From: Paenibacillus sp. SZ31 | Lineage (GTDB): Bacteria > Bacillota > Bacilli > Paenibacillales > Paenibacillaceae | Assembly (NCBI RefSeq): GCF_012912005.1 | Contig: NZ_JABBEA010000014.1 | Span: forward strand, 1 to 64,000 | Reading direction: 5' to 3' | DNA length: 64,000 bases | Shown here: positions 16,137-25,532 of the stretch, piece after piece | Numbering within the stretch: the stretch's first letter is position 1 | Layout: each line of letters opens with the position of its first letter | Program-made: the position numbers and the translations under genes | The notes under the pieces: model-generated | What the model saw: the letters and a program-made list of their open reading frames with translations, nothing else | Databases searched by the model: none | What the model was told of the DNA's origin: nothing

Positions 16137-18398
16137 TTGTCTCGTAATTGGTACTACCGGTTACTGTTCTCGTATTTCCCGATTTTTTTTCTTACGGTGA
16201 CCATACTCATTTTCATCGCGTTTGTCTTCATTAATGACATCTCCAAGGAGGAAACGAAAAAAGCAGACCGGATCTCCTCAAGTTATATGTTAGACACGGT
16301 GGATCGTACAATCAGAGATATTGAACTATCTATCCTTGAAACGGCACAGAGTCAGCAGGCCTACAAACTCTATTTTAATAACACAAACCAGACCAGCTCA
16401 GACACGGTATATGCGATTGCGCAGAGTTTACGTGAGCTAACCAATTCGTCCTCATGGATTCAATCCATCTATCTGTATGACAAGCGAAATAAACATGTAC
16501 TGACCGTAAGTGGTTCCAGAGAAGTGGAAAGTTTCTCGGATAAGGCATGGATCGATAAGATGGTTACCGGGTCTATCAGTTCGGGCTGGCAGCCGGTCCG
16601 GGAATTCGATGCGGACTCTGTTCAGCGTACCCCGATTCGTGTATTAACCGTGAACAAGGATATGCCTTTGCCTTTTGGCTCTCAGGGTACATTGGTCATT
16701 AATATCAAGATGAGCAGCATTGAACAGAGCGTAGACAGTATGGTTAATGGTCAGCTCTCGTTCCTGACAATTACGGATCGGGATGGTAAGGTTGTGTACA
16801 ATGCACACTCGGACCAAGAAGGCTCGATAGACGGTCAGGAACTGAATACGCTACCGCTAGAAAGACTGGGCTGGACAATATCCAGTGGAATTAAAGCCGG
16901 CAACTTATTTGGCTGGGTATCTGTCGTGTCTTATGTATGGGTAATCATTGCGATTGTGACTGTCATCTGTGCGATTGTTTATATCGTGTACATTACTCGC
17001 CGTAACTATAAACCCATTCAGATCATCATGAACCGGATTGAGTCACATCAGATTCGGGCGTTTGAACACACGGGTGCTCGCACGGATGAGATGAAGATGA
17101 TTGATGGTGTGCTTGAGAATCTGATTAATCATATGATGGATTATGACAAGAAAAGCAGGGAAAATGTACTCATGCAACGCAGCAAGTTGTTCAATGCCCT
17201 GTTGCATGGGGAACATATCGAAAATGCTGCAGAGCAATTAAAAGAGCTTTCTCCACTGAATGACGTGCATGACTCGTCGCGCTTTGTCGTTGTTGTTGGA
17301 GAGATTAACCGTTATGAGAAGGGTTTTCAGGAGAGGTACACGAGAGGTGAACAAAATACGCTGAAATTTGCCTTGATGAACGTTTTGCAAGAGCTGTCAC
17401 GTAATACGGGAGTACAATGCTGGACGGAATGGATTAGTGTAGATCGAATTGCGATCCTTTTTGTGTTCAAAGAACAGAGTGATAACAACTTGGACATGTC
17501 TGGGCAGATTCGTATTTTAGCTGAGGAATGCAAATCCTGGGTAGAACAAAATCTACGTATTTCCTTAAGTTTTGCTATTGGACCTATCGCTCAGGGAATC
17601 GGTACAATACGAGACTCCTATGCGGCCGCAGAAGGGGTAATGCATCGCAAACTATTGATGAATGGAGATGTCGGCCAAGCCGACTGCGGCGAACCACAGC
17701 ATCCTTTGCTGGATACCTATACTTATCTACAGATGATTGCGGACTTTGTGAAGCGGTTCCGGATGTCGAGTGGACAGTGGCGGGAACAGCTGGAGGAGAT
17801 CTTTACAGCATTTGAAAAGAACAAACTGCCAGATGACGAGATTCGTTCTCTGATTCAAGCCATGTTACAGATGCTCAGCCGAGAAGTGGCTATGATGTCG
17901 GAAGGGCTTCAGGAAGAGCTGTCCGAAGAAAACATCAACAGATGGTTGAGTGCTGTGGAAGAGGCAGAGACGCTTACGGATGTGAAAAATCTTTTGTTCG
18001 ATGGTCTGACAGACTTGTTTAGAACATATGTGGCGGTAACGGAAACCAAGAGTTACAAAGCAATGGTCAACGAAATGAAAAATTATATTGAAGAACAGTT
18101 TGCGAATCCCGATCTTTCATTGCAACATCTGAGCGACCGATTCCAGATTACGGGCAAACATGCGAGTTATTTGTTCAAGACAGAATTCAACATGAAGTTT
18201 GTTGATTTTGTTACAGAGCTTCGAATGAAGGAGACAGAGCAGCTTCTGCTCAATACTGATTACTCTTTGCAGGATATTGCCCTGAAGGTTGGGTATGCAA
18301 ATGGAATTACGTTGGGACGTGTATTTAAACGGGTAACGGGCATTACACCAGGAGATTATCGTCGTTTGAAACGTGAACATCGAGAACCCGAAGAGTAA
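16137..18398 (+). CDS. Membrane-anchored AraC-family sensor/regulator
   Basis: About 753 residues. A first membrane helix lies near residues 8-32 (LLFSYFPIFFLTVTILIFIAF). An extracellular sensor region of about 240 residues follows, then a second helix (WVSVVSYVWVIIAIVTVICA). A cytoplasmic region leads to a C-terminal AraC DNA-binding domain with two helix-turn-helices (LSLQHLSDRFQITGKHASYL and SLQDIALKVGYANGITLGRV). This architecture is typical of Paenibacillus regulators beside CUT1 sugar importers. I start at TTG 16137, which has GAGGAG 9 bases upstream; an in-frame TTG at 16107 is the alternative. It probably controls the transporter genes that follow. Confidence 0.85.
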   Translation: MSRNWYYRLLFSYFPIFFLTVTILIFIAFVFINDISKEETKKADRISSSYMLDTVDRTIRDIELSILETAQSQQAYKLYFNNTNQTSSDTVYAIAQSLRELTNSSSWIQSIYLYDKRNKHVLTVSGSREVESFSDKAWIDKMVTGSISSGWQPVREFDADSVQRTPIRVLTVNKDMPLPFGSQGTLVINIKMSSIEQSVDSMVNGQLSFLTITDRDGKVVYNAHSDQEGSIDGQELNTLPLERLGWTISSGIKAGNLFGWVSVVSYVWVIIAIVTVICAIVYIVYITRRNYKPIQIIMNRIESHQIRAFEHTGARTDEMKMIDGVLENLINHMMDYDKKSRENVLMQRSKLFNALLHGEHIENAAEQLKELSPLNDVHDSSRFVVVVGEINRYEKGFQERYTRGEQNTLKFALMNVLQELSRNTGVQCWTEWISVDRIAILFVFKEQSDNNLDMSGQIRILAEECKSWVEQNLRISLSFAIGPIAQGIGTIRDSYAAAEGVMHRKLLMNGDVGQADCGEPQHPLLDTYTYLQMIADFVKRFRMSSGQWREQLEEIFTAFEKNKLPDDEIRSLIQAMLQMLSREVAMMSEGLQEELSEENINRWLSAVEEAETLTDVKNLLFDGLTDLFRTYVAVTETKSYKAMVNEMKNYIEEQFANPDLSLQHLSDRFQITGKHASYLFKTEFNMKFVDFVTELRMKETEQLLLNTDYSLQDIALKVGYANGITLGRVFKRVTGITPGDYRRLKREHREPEE

Positions 18399-18439
18399 CG
18401 CAAAAGTGATCATATTCTGAGATCTGTACATCAGGATAG

Positions 18440-18580
18440 AACAGGGTGAATTTCATGCAGTTACTTTCCACCAGGAGAGCAGGCTTGCAGAGGTTCGCCC
18501 TGTTTTCGTTGAACAGTTCTCTGCTGCCTGAGATCGAGGCAACTGTTTTCGCAGGATAGCAAGCTGGTATTCCTGTTTTT
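18440..18580 (+). other. Series of terminator-like hairpins after the AraC-type gene
   Basis: The 446-base gap 18399-18844 has no gene. AACAGGGTGAA (18440-18450) pairs with TTCGCCCTGTT (18494-18504) with one G:T. AACAGTT and AACTGTT enclose a GCCT/AGGC hairpin around 18512-18546. CAGGA/TCCTG (18552-18575) is followed by five T. At least one is probably a terminator that insulates the regulator from the transporter operon. Confidence 0.4.
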
Positions 18581-18743
18581 CCCCGTTTACGAAAATAGGC
18601 AGTGTGTGAAAATGGTTTATCCGAATTGGGACAGGCAGTTCCAATTCGTGAGGCGTTGAGAGCCATCACAGCCTAGGGCAGTGCAACTTTGGGAAAATAA
18701 TCAGTCTGCGAAAATGGGCTTAACACATAAACTAAATTCCTTT

Positions 18744-18757
18744 TGTAAGCGCTTCCG
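18744..18757 (+). promoter_or_regulatory. cre-like CcpA site upstream of the binding-protein gene
   Basis: TGTAAGCGCTTCCG matches the cre consensus at 13 of 14 positions and lies 88 bases before the solute-binding protein start. Together with the site at 16034 it suggests catabolite repression of the locus. hprK at 3241 would provide the signal. Confidence 0.6.
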
Positions 18758-18844
18758 AAATTGGTTTATTGCTAGAGTTCGGAAAGATGTGGAATACTCG
18801 GAGCAAGCCTTAAACATTCACGCAAAGTAAAAGGGGATGACAAA

Positions 18845-20434
18845 ATGATTGGAAAAGCAACTAAGGGGAGTAAGAAGAAATGGATGGGTCTGGCACTTAC
18901 GATAGTAATGGGAGTGTCCTTACTTGCGGGGTGCTCGTCTGCATCAGAAAAAGAATCAGCAGAAGGCGGGGCAACAACTAATGGTGAGCGTGTTACTTTG
19001 AAAGTGGAGGTTTTCGATCGTGGTAACAGTCCTTCTCCACATACGATCACGAACAACTACTTAACTAAATTTGTTCAAGAGAAATTCGGCGATCCGAATA
19101 ACATTGATGTGCAATTCGTACCTGTTCAACGTTCAGAAGAAACAACCAAGCTCAACGTGTTAATGGCCAGCGCTAGCGACGTTCCGGACATTGTATTTGT
19201 ATATGACTCAAGTGTGTTCTACCGCTATGCCCAGCAGGGGGGACTTACTGACGTAGGTGAGCTTATTAATGAACATGCACCTAATCTAAAAGAATATCTG
19301 GGTGAAGACTTGTTGAAATTTGGTCAGCTTGAAGGTCAGCAATTCGCTATTCCGGGTAAACGTGCCATTACGGCTCGTTACAACTCATATATCCGCCAGG
19401 ATTGGCTAGATAAAGTCGGCATGAATGCTCCAACAACAACGGATGAGCTTTACGCAACACTGAAAGCATTCAAAGAGAAAGATCCGGGCAATCTTGGCAG
19501 CAAAAACATCCCAATGGGTATGGCACTTGCTCCAGCGCAGTACGAAACATTGATTTACTCCTTTATTAAACCCGTACAAGATGGGCTTACGTACAGTCAG
19601 CGATACGAGCTACCATTGCATGATGGCTTCAAAGATGCGATGCAGTTCCTTAACAAGCTTTACAATGAAGGTCTGATCAGCAAAGACTTCAGTCTTGATG
19701 AAGAAAAAACGCAATTGGTCAAAGACTTCCAGAACGGTAATATTGGCTACATGTCTGAGGACGTAGGTCAGATTCTATATGCAGATGGTATGCTTGATAA
19801 TTTGTACAAAAATGTACCGGATAGCAAAGTTGTAGCAGTTGACGCTTACACCAACCTGAATGTGGACAACAAACACATCAAATCACGTTATGGTAGCAAC
19901 GGTATGTACATCATGATTCCAAAAAGCAGCAAACGTTCGATTGAAGCAGTGAAATACCTAGACTGGATGGCTTCTGGAACGAACTTGCTGGAGATGAACA
20001 CCGGTGTCGAAGGTGAAAATTACGATATGGTTGATGGTGTTCCAGTTGTTAAAGATGATGCACCACAGGATGTCAAAGATCGTCTCTACAACGGTGGTGA
20101 TATGGCCATTATTGCCAACGGTAAAGTAGTTGGAGATCAGGCAGCCAATGAAGCCGCATGGATTGCAGGCTTCCCAGAACGTAACCATGAGCTGATGAGA
20201 CAGTCTATTGATATCGCTAATACGGATACGATCGGCCCGGTTATCTTCAGCAAACCAATCGAAGCAGAATCTAAATATGGTACAGCGCTAAATGATAAGT
20301 TAAAAGTGCTTATCGTAAAAACAGCCATGGCTAAGCCGGCTGAATTCGATGCGGTATATGAAAAGGAAATAGCTGATTTCATGTCATTGGGTGGTACAGA
20401 ACTGAAGAAAGAGCTTGAAGAAGCACTTCAGTAA
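18845..20434 (+). CDS. Extracellular sugar-binding lipoprotein of an ABC importer (LplA-like)
   Basis: A 529-residue substrate-binding lipoprotein. A lysine-rich start and hydrophobic segment lead to the lipobox LLAGC with the lipidated Cys30, so it is anchored outside the membrane. The mature part has the family 1 extracellular solute-binding form (VPDIVFVYDSSVFYRYAQQGGL, then IPGKRAITARYNSYIRQDWLDKVG split by short linkers). Its size matches LplA-type proteins that bind complex carbohydrates. AAAGGGGATG precedes ATG 18845. Two permease genes follow after a hairpin. The ligand is unknown. Confidence 0.88.
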   Translation: MIGKATKGSKKKWMGLALTIVMGVSLLAGCSSASEKESAEGGATTNGERVTLKVEVFDRGNSPSPHTITNNYLTKFVQEKFGDPNNIDVQFVPVQRSEETTKLNVLMASASDVPDIVFVYDSSVFYRYAQQGGLTDVGELINEHAPNLKEYLGEDLLKFGQLEGQQFAIPGKRAITARYNSYIRQDWLDKVGMNAPTTTDELYATLKAFKEKDPGNLGSKNIPMGMALAPAQYETLIYSFIKPVQDGLTYSQRYELPLHDGFKDAMQFLNKLYNEGLISKDFSLDEEKTQLVKDFQNGNIGYMSEDVGQILYADGMLDNLYKNVPDSKVVAVDAYTNLNVDNKHIKSRYGSNGMYIMIPKSSKRSIEAVKYLDWMASGTNLLEMNTGVEGENYDMVDGVPVVKDDAPQDVKDRLYNGGDMAIIANGKVVGDQAANEAAWIAGFPERNHELMRQSIDIANTDTIGPVIFSKPIEAESKYGTALNDKLKVLIVKTAMAKPAEFDAVYEKEIADFMSLGGTELKKELEEALQ

Positions 20435-20520
20435 CTTGCTACAAAGTAAATAAACGTTACATTTCACACCTCATGATTTGAAGACAGATGTTCGTTTAAT
20501 CGCATAACTTTGAAGGAACG

Positions 20521-20545
20521 TGTGCCGCCGGACTTAAGCGGCACA
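20521..20545 (+). terminator. Intercistronic hairpin between binding protein and permease
   Basis: A perfect 8-bp stem TGTGCCGC/GCGGCACA (20521-20528 with 20538-20545) is followed by a weak T-rich stretch. Such hairpins after binding-protein genes often act as partial terminators or 3' stabilisers that keep the binding protein more abundant than the permeases. Confidence 0.55.
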
Positions 20546-20576
20546 GCCGTTTCTTTGTTGATAGGAGGAAACCGAC

Positions 20577-21476
20577 TTGACCATCACATACTTGAAAAGG
20601 TATTGGCAATTGTACGCACTGATCTCCCTGCCACTCATCTACTTTTTGATCTTTCGTTACGGACCAATGTACGGTGTACAGATTGCCTTTAAGGACTTTA
20701 ACCTGTTTCAGGGAATCAACGGCAGTGAGTGGATCGGTTTCGATGCTTTTCGCGAGGTATTTGGAATGCGGGACTTCTACACCACATTGCGAAACACCTT
20801 CATGCTAAATTTCCTCGACCTGCTTGTTTCGTTCCCTGCTCCAATTATATTGGCCATCATGCTCTATGAAGTTCGATTCAAATGGTTCAAAAAAATATCG
20901 CAAACGATTCTGTACATTCCTCACTTTATCTCCTGGGTTATCATCGGGGGAATTGTATACCAATTGTTCGGTAATCAATCCGGTATGGTTAACGGTGTGT
21001 TGGAGAGTATGGGCTTAAATTCAATACCATTTTTGACAGAGAAAAATCCATGGCTTGTGACATACCTGTTCACAGGTGTCTGGCAGAGTGCAGGATGGGG
21101 AACCATTCTTTATTTGGCGGCATTAACCGGTGTGAACAAGGAATTGTTTGAGGCTGCCGAGATTGATGGAGCTTCAAGGCTGAAGAGAATCTGGCATATT
21201 ACATTGCCAAGTATTAAACCAACTATTGTGACCTTGCTCATTCTTAATCTCGGACATATGGTCAGCATCGGTTTTGATCGGCCTTATATTATCGGTAACA
21301 CAGCCGTACGTGAATATTCAGATGTACTTAGTACCTTTGTTTACAGGGTCGGCCTTGAATCAGGACAATACACACTTGCAACTGTCGTAGGACTATTCCA
21401 GGCCGTTGTGGGACTAATCTTTGTACTCGGTTCTAACTATATTTCGAAGAAAGCAACCGGCGAAGGCATTTTATAA
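20577..21476 (+). CDS. Sugar ABC transporter permease (LplB-like)
   Basis: A 299-residue inner-membrane protein with about six hydrophobic segments. The EAA loop that contacts the ATPase is ELFEAAEIDGASRLKRIWHI, split here as EAAEIDGA then RIWHITLPSIKP. The start is TTG 20577 with AGGAGG (20563-20568) 8 bases upstream. It forms the transmembrane pore together with the next permease. No ATPase is encoded in the locus. Confidence 0.9.
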   Translation: MTITYLKRYWQLYALISLPLIYFLIFRYGPMYGVQIAFKDFNLFQGINGSEWIGFDAFREVFGMRDFYTTLRNTFMLNFLDLLVSFPAPIILAIMLYEVRFKWFKKISQTILYIPHFISWVIIGGIVYQLFGNQSGMVNGVLESMGLNSIPFLTEKNPWLVTYLFTGVWQSAGWGTILYLAALTGVNKELFEAAEIDGASRLKRIWHITLPSIKPTIVTLLILNLGHMVSIGFDRPYIIGNTAVREYSDVLSTFVYRVGLESGQYTLATVVGLFQAVVGLIFVLGSNYISKKATGEGIL

Positions 21477-21546
21477 GTTGTCAAAGCATGAAAGATACGC
21501 CAATCGGCTTGTATGTATAGACCATCAGTAAAGGAGTTGTGCGCAT

Positions 21547-22419
21547 ATGAGTGAACGCACCTCAAATCGGATTTTTGATATCGTTAATATCTCCTTTATC
21601 AGTTTGTTTGTTATATTCTGTCTGGCTCCATTTTTGCATACCATTGCGATATCTCTAAGCTCTAACCGCGCGATTACTTCGGGAGAAGTGACCATATTTC
21701 CTAAAGAATTTAACTGGGATGCGTATATCCAGGTATTCTCTGATCAATCCATGCTCTACTCACTGGGCTTTACGACTGTTCTGACAGTGGCAACCACAGT
21801 GTTGTGCATGTTATTCACACTTGCTGCTGCATATCCGCTAACCAAGAAAAAAATGAAAGGGCGCAAGCTCTTCATGTATGTCATCATCATTACGATGTTC
21901 TTCAGTGGCGGGATGATTCCAGAATACTTGCTCATTCGTGATCTCAATATGCTTAACTCAGTCTGGGCACTGATCTTACCGGGACTGGTGAGTCCATTTA
22001 ACCTGATTATCCTGATTTCCTTCTTCAGAGGCATTCCTGAAAGTCTGGAAGAATCAGCAGAAATTGACGGCAGCTCACATGTGCACACACTATTCAAAAT
22101 CATACTTCCATTATCCATGCCTGTAATTGCGACATTAGCGCTTTTCTATGCGGTTGGCCGCTGGAATGGATTCCAGGATTCACTGTTGTATATTAATGAT
22201 CCGAAGTTGTATCCACTACAACTGAAGCTCTTCCAAATGGTTCAAAACAACATGGTAAGCGAACTTACATTGATGGAAGGTGCTAACCGCACACCACTAA
22301 CTCCGGAAAGTCTCAAAGCAGCTACAGTTGTATTCGCAACGGTCCCCATTCTGCTTGTCTATCCGTGGCTGCAAAAGTATTTTGTCAGCGGTGCCATGCT
22401 TGGCGCGGTAAAAGGTTGA
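21547..22419 (+). CDS. Sugar ABC transporter permease (LplC/YtcP-like)
   Basis: A 290-residue CUT1 permease of the MalG type with about six hydrophobic segments. The EAA-like loop reads ESAEIDGSSHVHTLFKIILP. The C-terminus YPWLQKYFVSGAMLGAVKG is typical of the family. AAAGGAGTTG precedes ATG 21547. It is the partner of the permease at 20577. Confidence 0.9.
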   Translation: MSERTSNRIFDIVNISFISLFVIFCLAPFLHTIAISLSSNRAITSGEVTIFPKEFNWDAYIQVFSDQSMLYSLGFTTVLTVATTVLCMLFTLAAAYPLTKKKMKGRKLFMYVIIITMFFSGGMIPEYLLIRDLNMLNSVWALILPGLVSPFNLIILISFFRGIPESLEESAEIDGSSHVHTLFKIILPLSMPVIATLALFYAVGRWNGFQDSLLYINDPKLYPLQLKLFQMVQNNMVSELTLMEGANRTPLTPESLKAATVVFATVPILLVYPWLQKYFVSGAMLGAVKG

Positions 22420-22469
22420 TATAAAACTGCTGGGCAAGCTCTAGCTGTTGGGAAGGAGAAGGAAATCAG

Positions 22470-23420
22470 ATGCAGCAAAAAGATAAAGGGATATATTCAT
22501 TTTCGACGTGTTGGAATATCCGAAAACATGATGTCGGGGAAGACATGATACGGGAGATTGCGGATCTCGGCTTTCGCCGAGTGGAGCTCAACTATAATGT
22601 CACGAAGGAAATGCTCAAGACGATTGAGCCCATGATTGAACGCGGAGACATCGGCGTCTCCAGTGTTCATAACACGTTTCCACATGACCCTGATCCCGAT
22701 TATGGTACGGATTCCATCTTGCTCGGCTTCGACGATGAAGTGAAACGTAAGCGGGCGATCGAGTTGCTGGTAGAGTCGGCTGAATATGCCCAGCGTTATG
22801 GTGGAGAAGCTGTTGTTGTACACCCCGGAGAGGTACCTTTTCCTCAGGATATCAGCAAAGATCTTGGAAAGCTCTATAACGAGGAAGGTCCGGATTCACC
22901 GAAGTATCGCAGCAAATGGGCGGAACTGATGGAGCGGCGAGAGGCACTCAGTTCTGGCTATGTAGAGAAAATTATCGCCAGTCTGGATGAGGTGTGTAAT
23001 CAAGCGGCAGCTAAAGGTCTGAATGTTCGTTTTGGAATCGAGACGAGATCCAGACCACAACAGATTCCTACCCTTGCCGAGGCCAAGACCATCATCATGG
23101 CCCTCAAAGGAGCCCCGGTTGGTATCTGGTACGATACGGGTCATGCCATCATGATGGACCGAATGGGTCTCTATGATAGTGTGGGAGAAATGCAGGGGCT
23201 GATGGATGATATCGTGGGTGTTCATATCCATGAGACACTGGGTCTCTCTGATCATTGGTGCCCTTATGTACACAGTAAGGACATGAATTTCTATGACGCC
23301 TACCTGCCGATGATACGCCGGGCACAGGTGAAGGTGTATGAGTTGAAGTCTGCCTGTAAGCCAGAAGAGATCCACGAGAGTCATGACTTGCTTATGAAGA
23401 AGCTTGGAGTGGCAGAGTAG
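22470..23420 (+). CDS. Sugar phosphate isomerase/epimerase-like TIM-barrel protein
   Basis: A 316-residue AP-endonuclease family 2 type barrel. Metal-ligand-like positions are seen in VVVHPGEVPFP, FGIETRSRPQQIPT, WYDTGHAI and GVHIHETLG. Such proteins isomerise or cleave sugar derivatives; the exact reaction is not readable from sequence. It lies 50 bases after the permease with AAGGAGAAGG before the ATG, so it belongs to the operon and probably handles the imported sugar. Confidence 0.75.
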   Translation: MQQKDKGIYSFSTCWNIRKHDVGEDMIREIADLGFRRVELNYNVTKEMLKTIEPMIERGDIGVSSVHNTFPHDPDPDYGTDSILLGFDDEVKRKRAIELLVESAEYAQRYGGEAVVVHPGEVPFPQDISKDLGKLYNEEGPDSPKYRSKWAELMERREALSSGYVEKIIASLDEVCNQAAAKGLNVRFGIETRSRPQQIPTLAEAKTIIMALKGAPVGIWYDTGHAIMMDRMGLYDSVGEMQGLMDDIVGVHIHETLGLSDHWCPYVHSKDMNFYDAYLPMIRRAQVKVYELKSACKPEEIHESHDLLMKKLGVAE

Positions 23421-23545
23421 CAGAATGGAGTCGTGACATTAGGAACAGTTTGCGTGTTCAAAGCGTGCGTTGAATGGCTGTTTCCCTGGTGATGAAGACC
23501 ACACAAAAATGTGGTGAAACAAGAACTGTTTTTCTAGCGACTTTT

Positions 23546-23568
23546 GTCGGTATATGGTATATACTGAC
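23546..23568 (+). promoter_or_regulatory. 23-bp palindrome upstream of the toroid-type enzyme gene
   Basis: Arms GTCGGTATAT and ATATACTGAC with a 3-base centre form a palindrome with a single mismatch (inner 6+6 perfect at 23550-23564). It lies about 120 bases before ATG 23685 in the only sizeable gap of the operon, a position for a repressor operator or an extra promoter. Confidence 0.4.
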
Positions 23569-23684
23569 GAGAAAAAATGAACTCACCTAAGGGCGGTATG
23601 AGTAAGCTGCCAGTCTAAACTCAAGGGGCTGAAGCAACATACTTCGCACATCGGGAGAATGCATTGGTATGGAGGGGACTGCAC

Positions 23685-25436
23685 ATGTACAAACAACTGG
23701 TAGACAGTAATGACAGAGCGGTAGAAAGAGGCATATCCCGGCAGATGCTTGACCCGGAAAGCCGTTACTATGGAGGAACAATCGATCCCTTCACAGGTGT
23801 TGCCTGGGTAAACCACACGACTGGAACGCCCACGGATATGTGTTACTGGGGAGCTGCGATCTCTCATCCCGATTCTATCTATTACCGGGATGAGGCGTTG
23901 TTAAATCGACTGCTGTTAGCTACGGAATATGTACTTCGCTTCCAGCATGAAGATGGTTCAATATCGCCTGGCTGGACCAATTACCATTCCCCTCCCGATA
24001 CCGCATTTGTTGTAGTAGGGTATTCACAGTTGTATCAGCTTCTTCAGCAGCAGGAATGGGAGCCACTGCAACCTGTACTGAACAATATGAGGCTGTTTCT
24101 GGAACGTACAATCCCAACTATGCTTACGGGAGGCTGTCATACGCCTAATCATCGCTGGGTGCTATGCGCGGCGCTCGGTTTCTTGCATGAGCTATTTGAT
24201 CTGGAGGAAGCTGTGCAGCGCGCAGAGCAGTGGATGGATGAAGGGATGGATATCACACCCGATGGGGAGTGGACAGAACGGAGCAATGGGATATATAGCG
24301 CAGTTAGCGACATCATGTTAATTCATGCCGCGCGTCTGCTCAATCGTCCTGAACTGCTGGAACCGGTGAGGCTTAATCTCCGCATGATGGTGTACCTTGT
24401 GCATCCTACCGGTGAAATTGTTACGGATTATTCAGGTCGACAGGATCTGGGCAGTGTTCATGATCTGTCACCTTATTATCTGCCTTATGCCATTTTGGCC
24501 CGGCTCGACGGTGATCCACTCTTTGCAGGCATGGCAGCCTGGGCGGGAGATACATTAACAGATCCGGGAGTATGCTCAGTGAATACGCTCATTCGTTTGA
24601 TGCTTGAGCCTGAGCTTCAGCAGGCGATTGAGGCACGTGATGCATTACCGGAACAGTATGAGGTCATGCTGAATGAGCATTTTGTACGCGACGAATATCT
24701 GGAGCAGATGGACGCAGTAGGGCATCACGGACGTATCTCACACAGTCGGATGCATACGGACTTTGGTGCTCCCGTAGCCCGAATTCGGGATGGTGCTACT
24801 AGCGTGACGGTGATGACAGAGGTTCCTTCCTTCTTCGCTCTTCGTCATGGCAAGGTGCGTCTGCTGGCGGTACAACTGGCCTCTTACTTTAATCCAGGGT
24901 ATATACCTATGCATCAAATGACGAGGCTTTCGGAGGGATATCAACTGACTGGTGAGCAGAAAAAAGGCTATTACAGCCCAGTTCCTGCGAATCTACTGCC
25001 GGAATCGGCCGCATCGGCTATCAGTCCATGGTACTTGTTACCTCATCAGAGCCGTCAGCTCACTCATGAGCAGACCTTCCGTGTAGGGGCAGAAGTGCGA
25101 CCAACGGAAAACGGATGGACCATGCATCTGTCAGGGCAGGAACCGGAAGACATTATGATGCAGCTGTCCTTTGTATTCGGAAGCGAAGGTGAGCTAACCT
25201 GCGAGGACGCGATTGAAACGAGTGAAGGCCACTACTTGTGGAAAGGCGGTACAATGCGCTATACCTGCGGAGATGACTGGCTGGAGATCACCGGGGGCGA
25301 ACTGGGGCATCTGGCAGCATCGGTGCGGGAGGCGAAACTGCCAGATAAGTGCAAGGTTGTGCTGGTCAATTTCATGACGCCATTTGATAAAACCATTCAA
25401 ATTTCTCTTTCTCCTTCGATGGCATTGAAGCTTTAA
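23685..25436 (+). CDS. Unrecognised carbohydrate-active enzyme (alpha/alpha toroid plus beta-sandwich form)
   Basis: A 583-residue soluble protein without signal peptide. The first about 350 residues are helix-rich with aromatic and acidic clusters (WVNHTTGTPTDMCYWG, QHEDGSISPGWTNYHS, CHTPNHRWVLCAALGF), as in (alpha/alpha)6-toroid hydrolases and polysaccharide lyases. The last 200 are strand-rich and could be a sandwich domain. I do not recognise the family with certainty; heparinase-like lyases and unsaturated glycosyl hydrolases are candidates. ATG 23685 has GGAGGGG 7 bases upstream; an in-frame TTG at 23664 is less likely. Its place after an importer and isomerase suggests intracellular breakdown of an imported oligosaccharide. 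Confidence 0.6.
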   Translation: MYKQLVDSNDRAVERGISRQMLDPESRYYGGTIDPFTGVAWVNHTTGTPTDMCYWGAAISHPDSIYYRDEALLNRLLLATEYVLRFQHEDGSISPGWTNYHSPPDTAFVVVGYSQLYQLLQQQEWEPLQPVLNNMRLFLERTIPTMLTGGCHTPNHRWVLCAALGFLHELFDLEEAVQRAEQWMDEGMDITPDGEWTERSNGIYSAVSDIMLIHAARLLNRPELLEPVRLNLRMMVYLVHPTGEIVTDYSGRQDLGSVHDLSPYYLPYAILARLDGDPLFAGMAAWAGDTLTDPGVCSVNTLIRLMLEPELQQAIEARDALPEQYEVMLNEHFVRDEYLEQMDAVGHHGRISHSRMHTDFGAPVARIRDGATSVTVMTEVPSFFALRHGKVRLLAVQLASYFNPGYIPMHQMTRLSEGYQLTGEQKKGYYSPVPANLLPESAASAISPWYLLPHQSRQLTHEQTFRVGAEVRPTENGWTMHLSGQEPEDIMMQLSFVFGSEGELTCEDAIETSEGHYLWKGGTMRYTCGDDWLEITGGELGHLAASVREAKLPDKCKVVLVNFMTPFDKTIQISLSPSMALKL

Positions 25437-25500
25437 ATCCATGGAGTCTTTATAGGGGTTTTGAAATTACGACTGTGTTTTCGTTTTAAGTCATAACTGT

Positions 25501-25530
25501 AGAAGACCGAGCCAAAAGGCTCGGTCTTCT
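25501..25530 (+). terminator. Bidirectional terminator
   Basis: A perfect 13-bp stem AGAAGACCGAGCC/GGCTCGGTCTTCT with an AAAA loop stands between two convergent genes (23685 on + and 25533 on -) and can serve both. Confidence 0.85.
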
Positions 25531-25532
25531 TA

